This document shows, piece after piece, positions 6,258 through 6,308 of a stretch of 6,308 nucleotides of DNA. The translations under genes were made by a program, and so were the position numbers. This DNA is from an uncultured Candidatus Melainabacteria bacterium (lineage in GTDB: Bacteria; Cyanobacteriota; Vampirovibrionia; Gastranaerophilales; Gastranaerophilaceae). The notes beneath the pieces were generated by a model that made no database searches, was not told the origin of the DNA, and saw only the letters and a program-made list of their open reading frames with translations. The stretch is from the NCBI GenBank assembly GCA_946622835.1, contig CAMOQI010000061.1:1-6308 (forward strand), given 5' to 3'. The stretch's first letter is position 1. Every line of letters starts with the position of its first letter.

Positions 6258-6308
6258 GCGCTTGTAGCTCAGCAGGTAGAGCACTCCCCTTTTAAGGGAT
6301 AGGTCGCG
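6258..6308 (+). tRNA. tRNA-Lys (anticodon UUU), 3' end missing
   Basis: The first 51 bases of a tRNA are present. They comprise the 5' acceptor strand GCGCTTG (6258-6264), T8 and A9, the D stem GCTC/GAGC (6267-6270 and 6279-6282) with an eight-base loop holding the conserved GG, the anticodon stem CTCCC/GGGAT, and the loop CTTTTAA (6289-6295) with anticodon TTT at 6291-6293. The variable loop AGGTC and the first bases of the T stem follow before the window ends. The outermost anticodon-stem pair (27-43) is C opposite U, a mismatch; the other four pair. The 3' acceptor strand and any encoded CCA lie outside the window. Confidence 0.93.

Overview
The window is AT-rich bacterial DNA with every gene on the + strand: the 3' part of clpC, an unusual glycogen-synthase-like glycosyltransferase, a membrane-anchored SIMPL-domain protein, a small PPP-family phosphatase, and the first 51 bases of a tRNA-Lys(UUU). 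A UVR-containing ClpC is typical of Gram-positive bacteria and of the cyanobacterial line. Together with the low GC and the glycosyltransferase's N-terminal tail, this makes me lean towards a gut-type non-photosynthetic cyanobacterial relative (Gastranaerophilales/Melainabacteria). That assignment is an inference at roughly even odds; a low-GC Firmicute is the main alternative.

Layout: 1-1986 is clpC, cut at its 5' end by the window, and closed by a clear hairpin terminator at 1995-2024. A 139-base gap leads into the 843-residue glycosyltransferase (2126-4657), which has a good ribosome binding site but no convincing promoter. It combines GT5 catalytic motifs with a LysM-like insertion and a C-terminal membrane segment. 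An 81-base gap holds a strong extended -10 promoter for the SIMPL gene (4739-5467), which ends in a 12-bp hairpin terminator. The phosphatase (best start 5533) begins only 16 bases beyond that hairpin and has no ribosome binding site. A TGn-type -10 at 5518-5526 would start transcription at or next to its ATG, so it may be leaderless. Two possible promoters between 6191 and 6238 then lead into the tRNA.

The genes do not look like one pathway. The terminators and promoters suggest mostly separate transcription units: proteolysis (clpC), glycan synthesis or binding (the glycosyltransferase), an envelope-facing protein of unknown role (SIMPL), signalling or nucleotide hydrolysis (the phosphatase), and translation (the tRNA). 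The points most worth following up are the architecture of the glycosyltransferase and the two oddities of the phosphatase: Ser in place of the metal-binding Asn of the GNHE motif, and its probable leaderless start. No mobile element, CRISPR array or long repeat is visible, and no gene-free stretch exceeds 300 bases.
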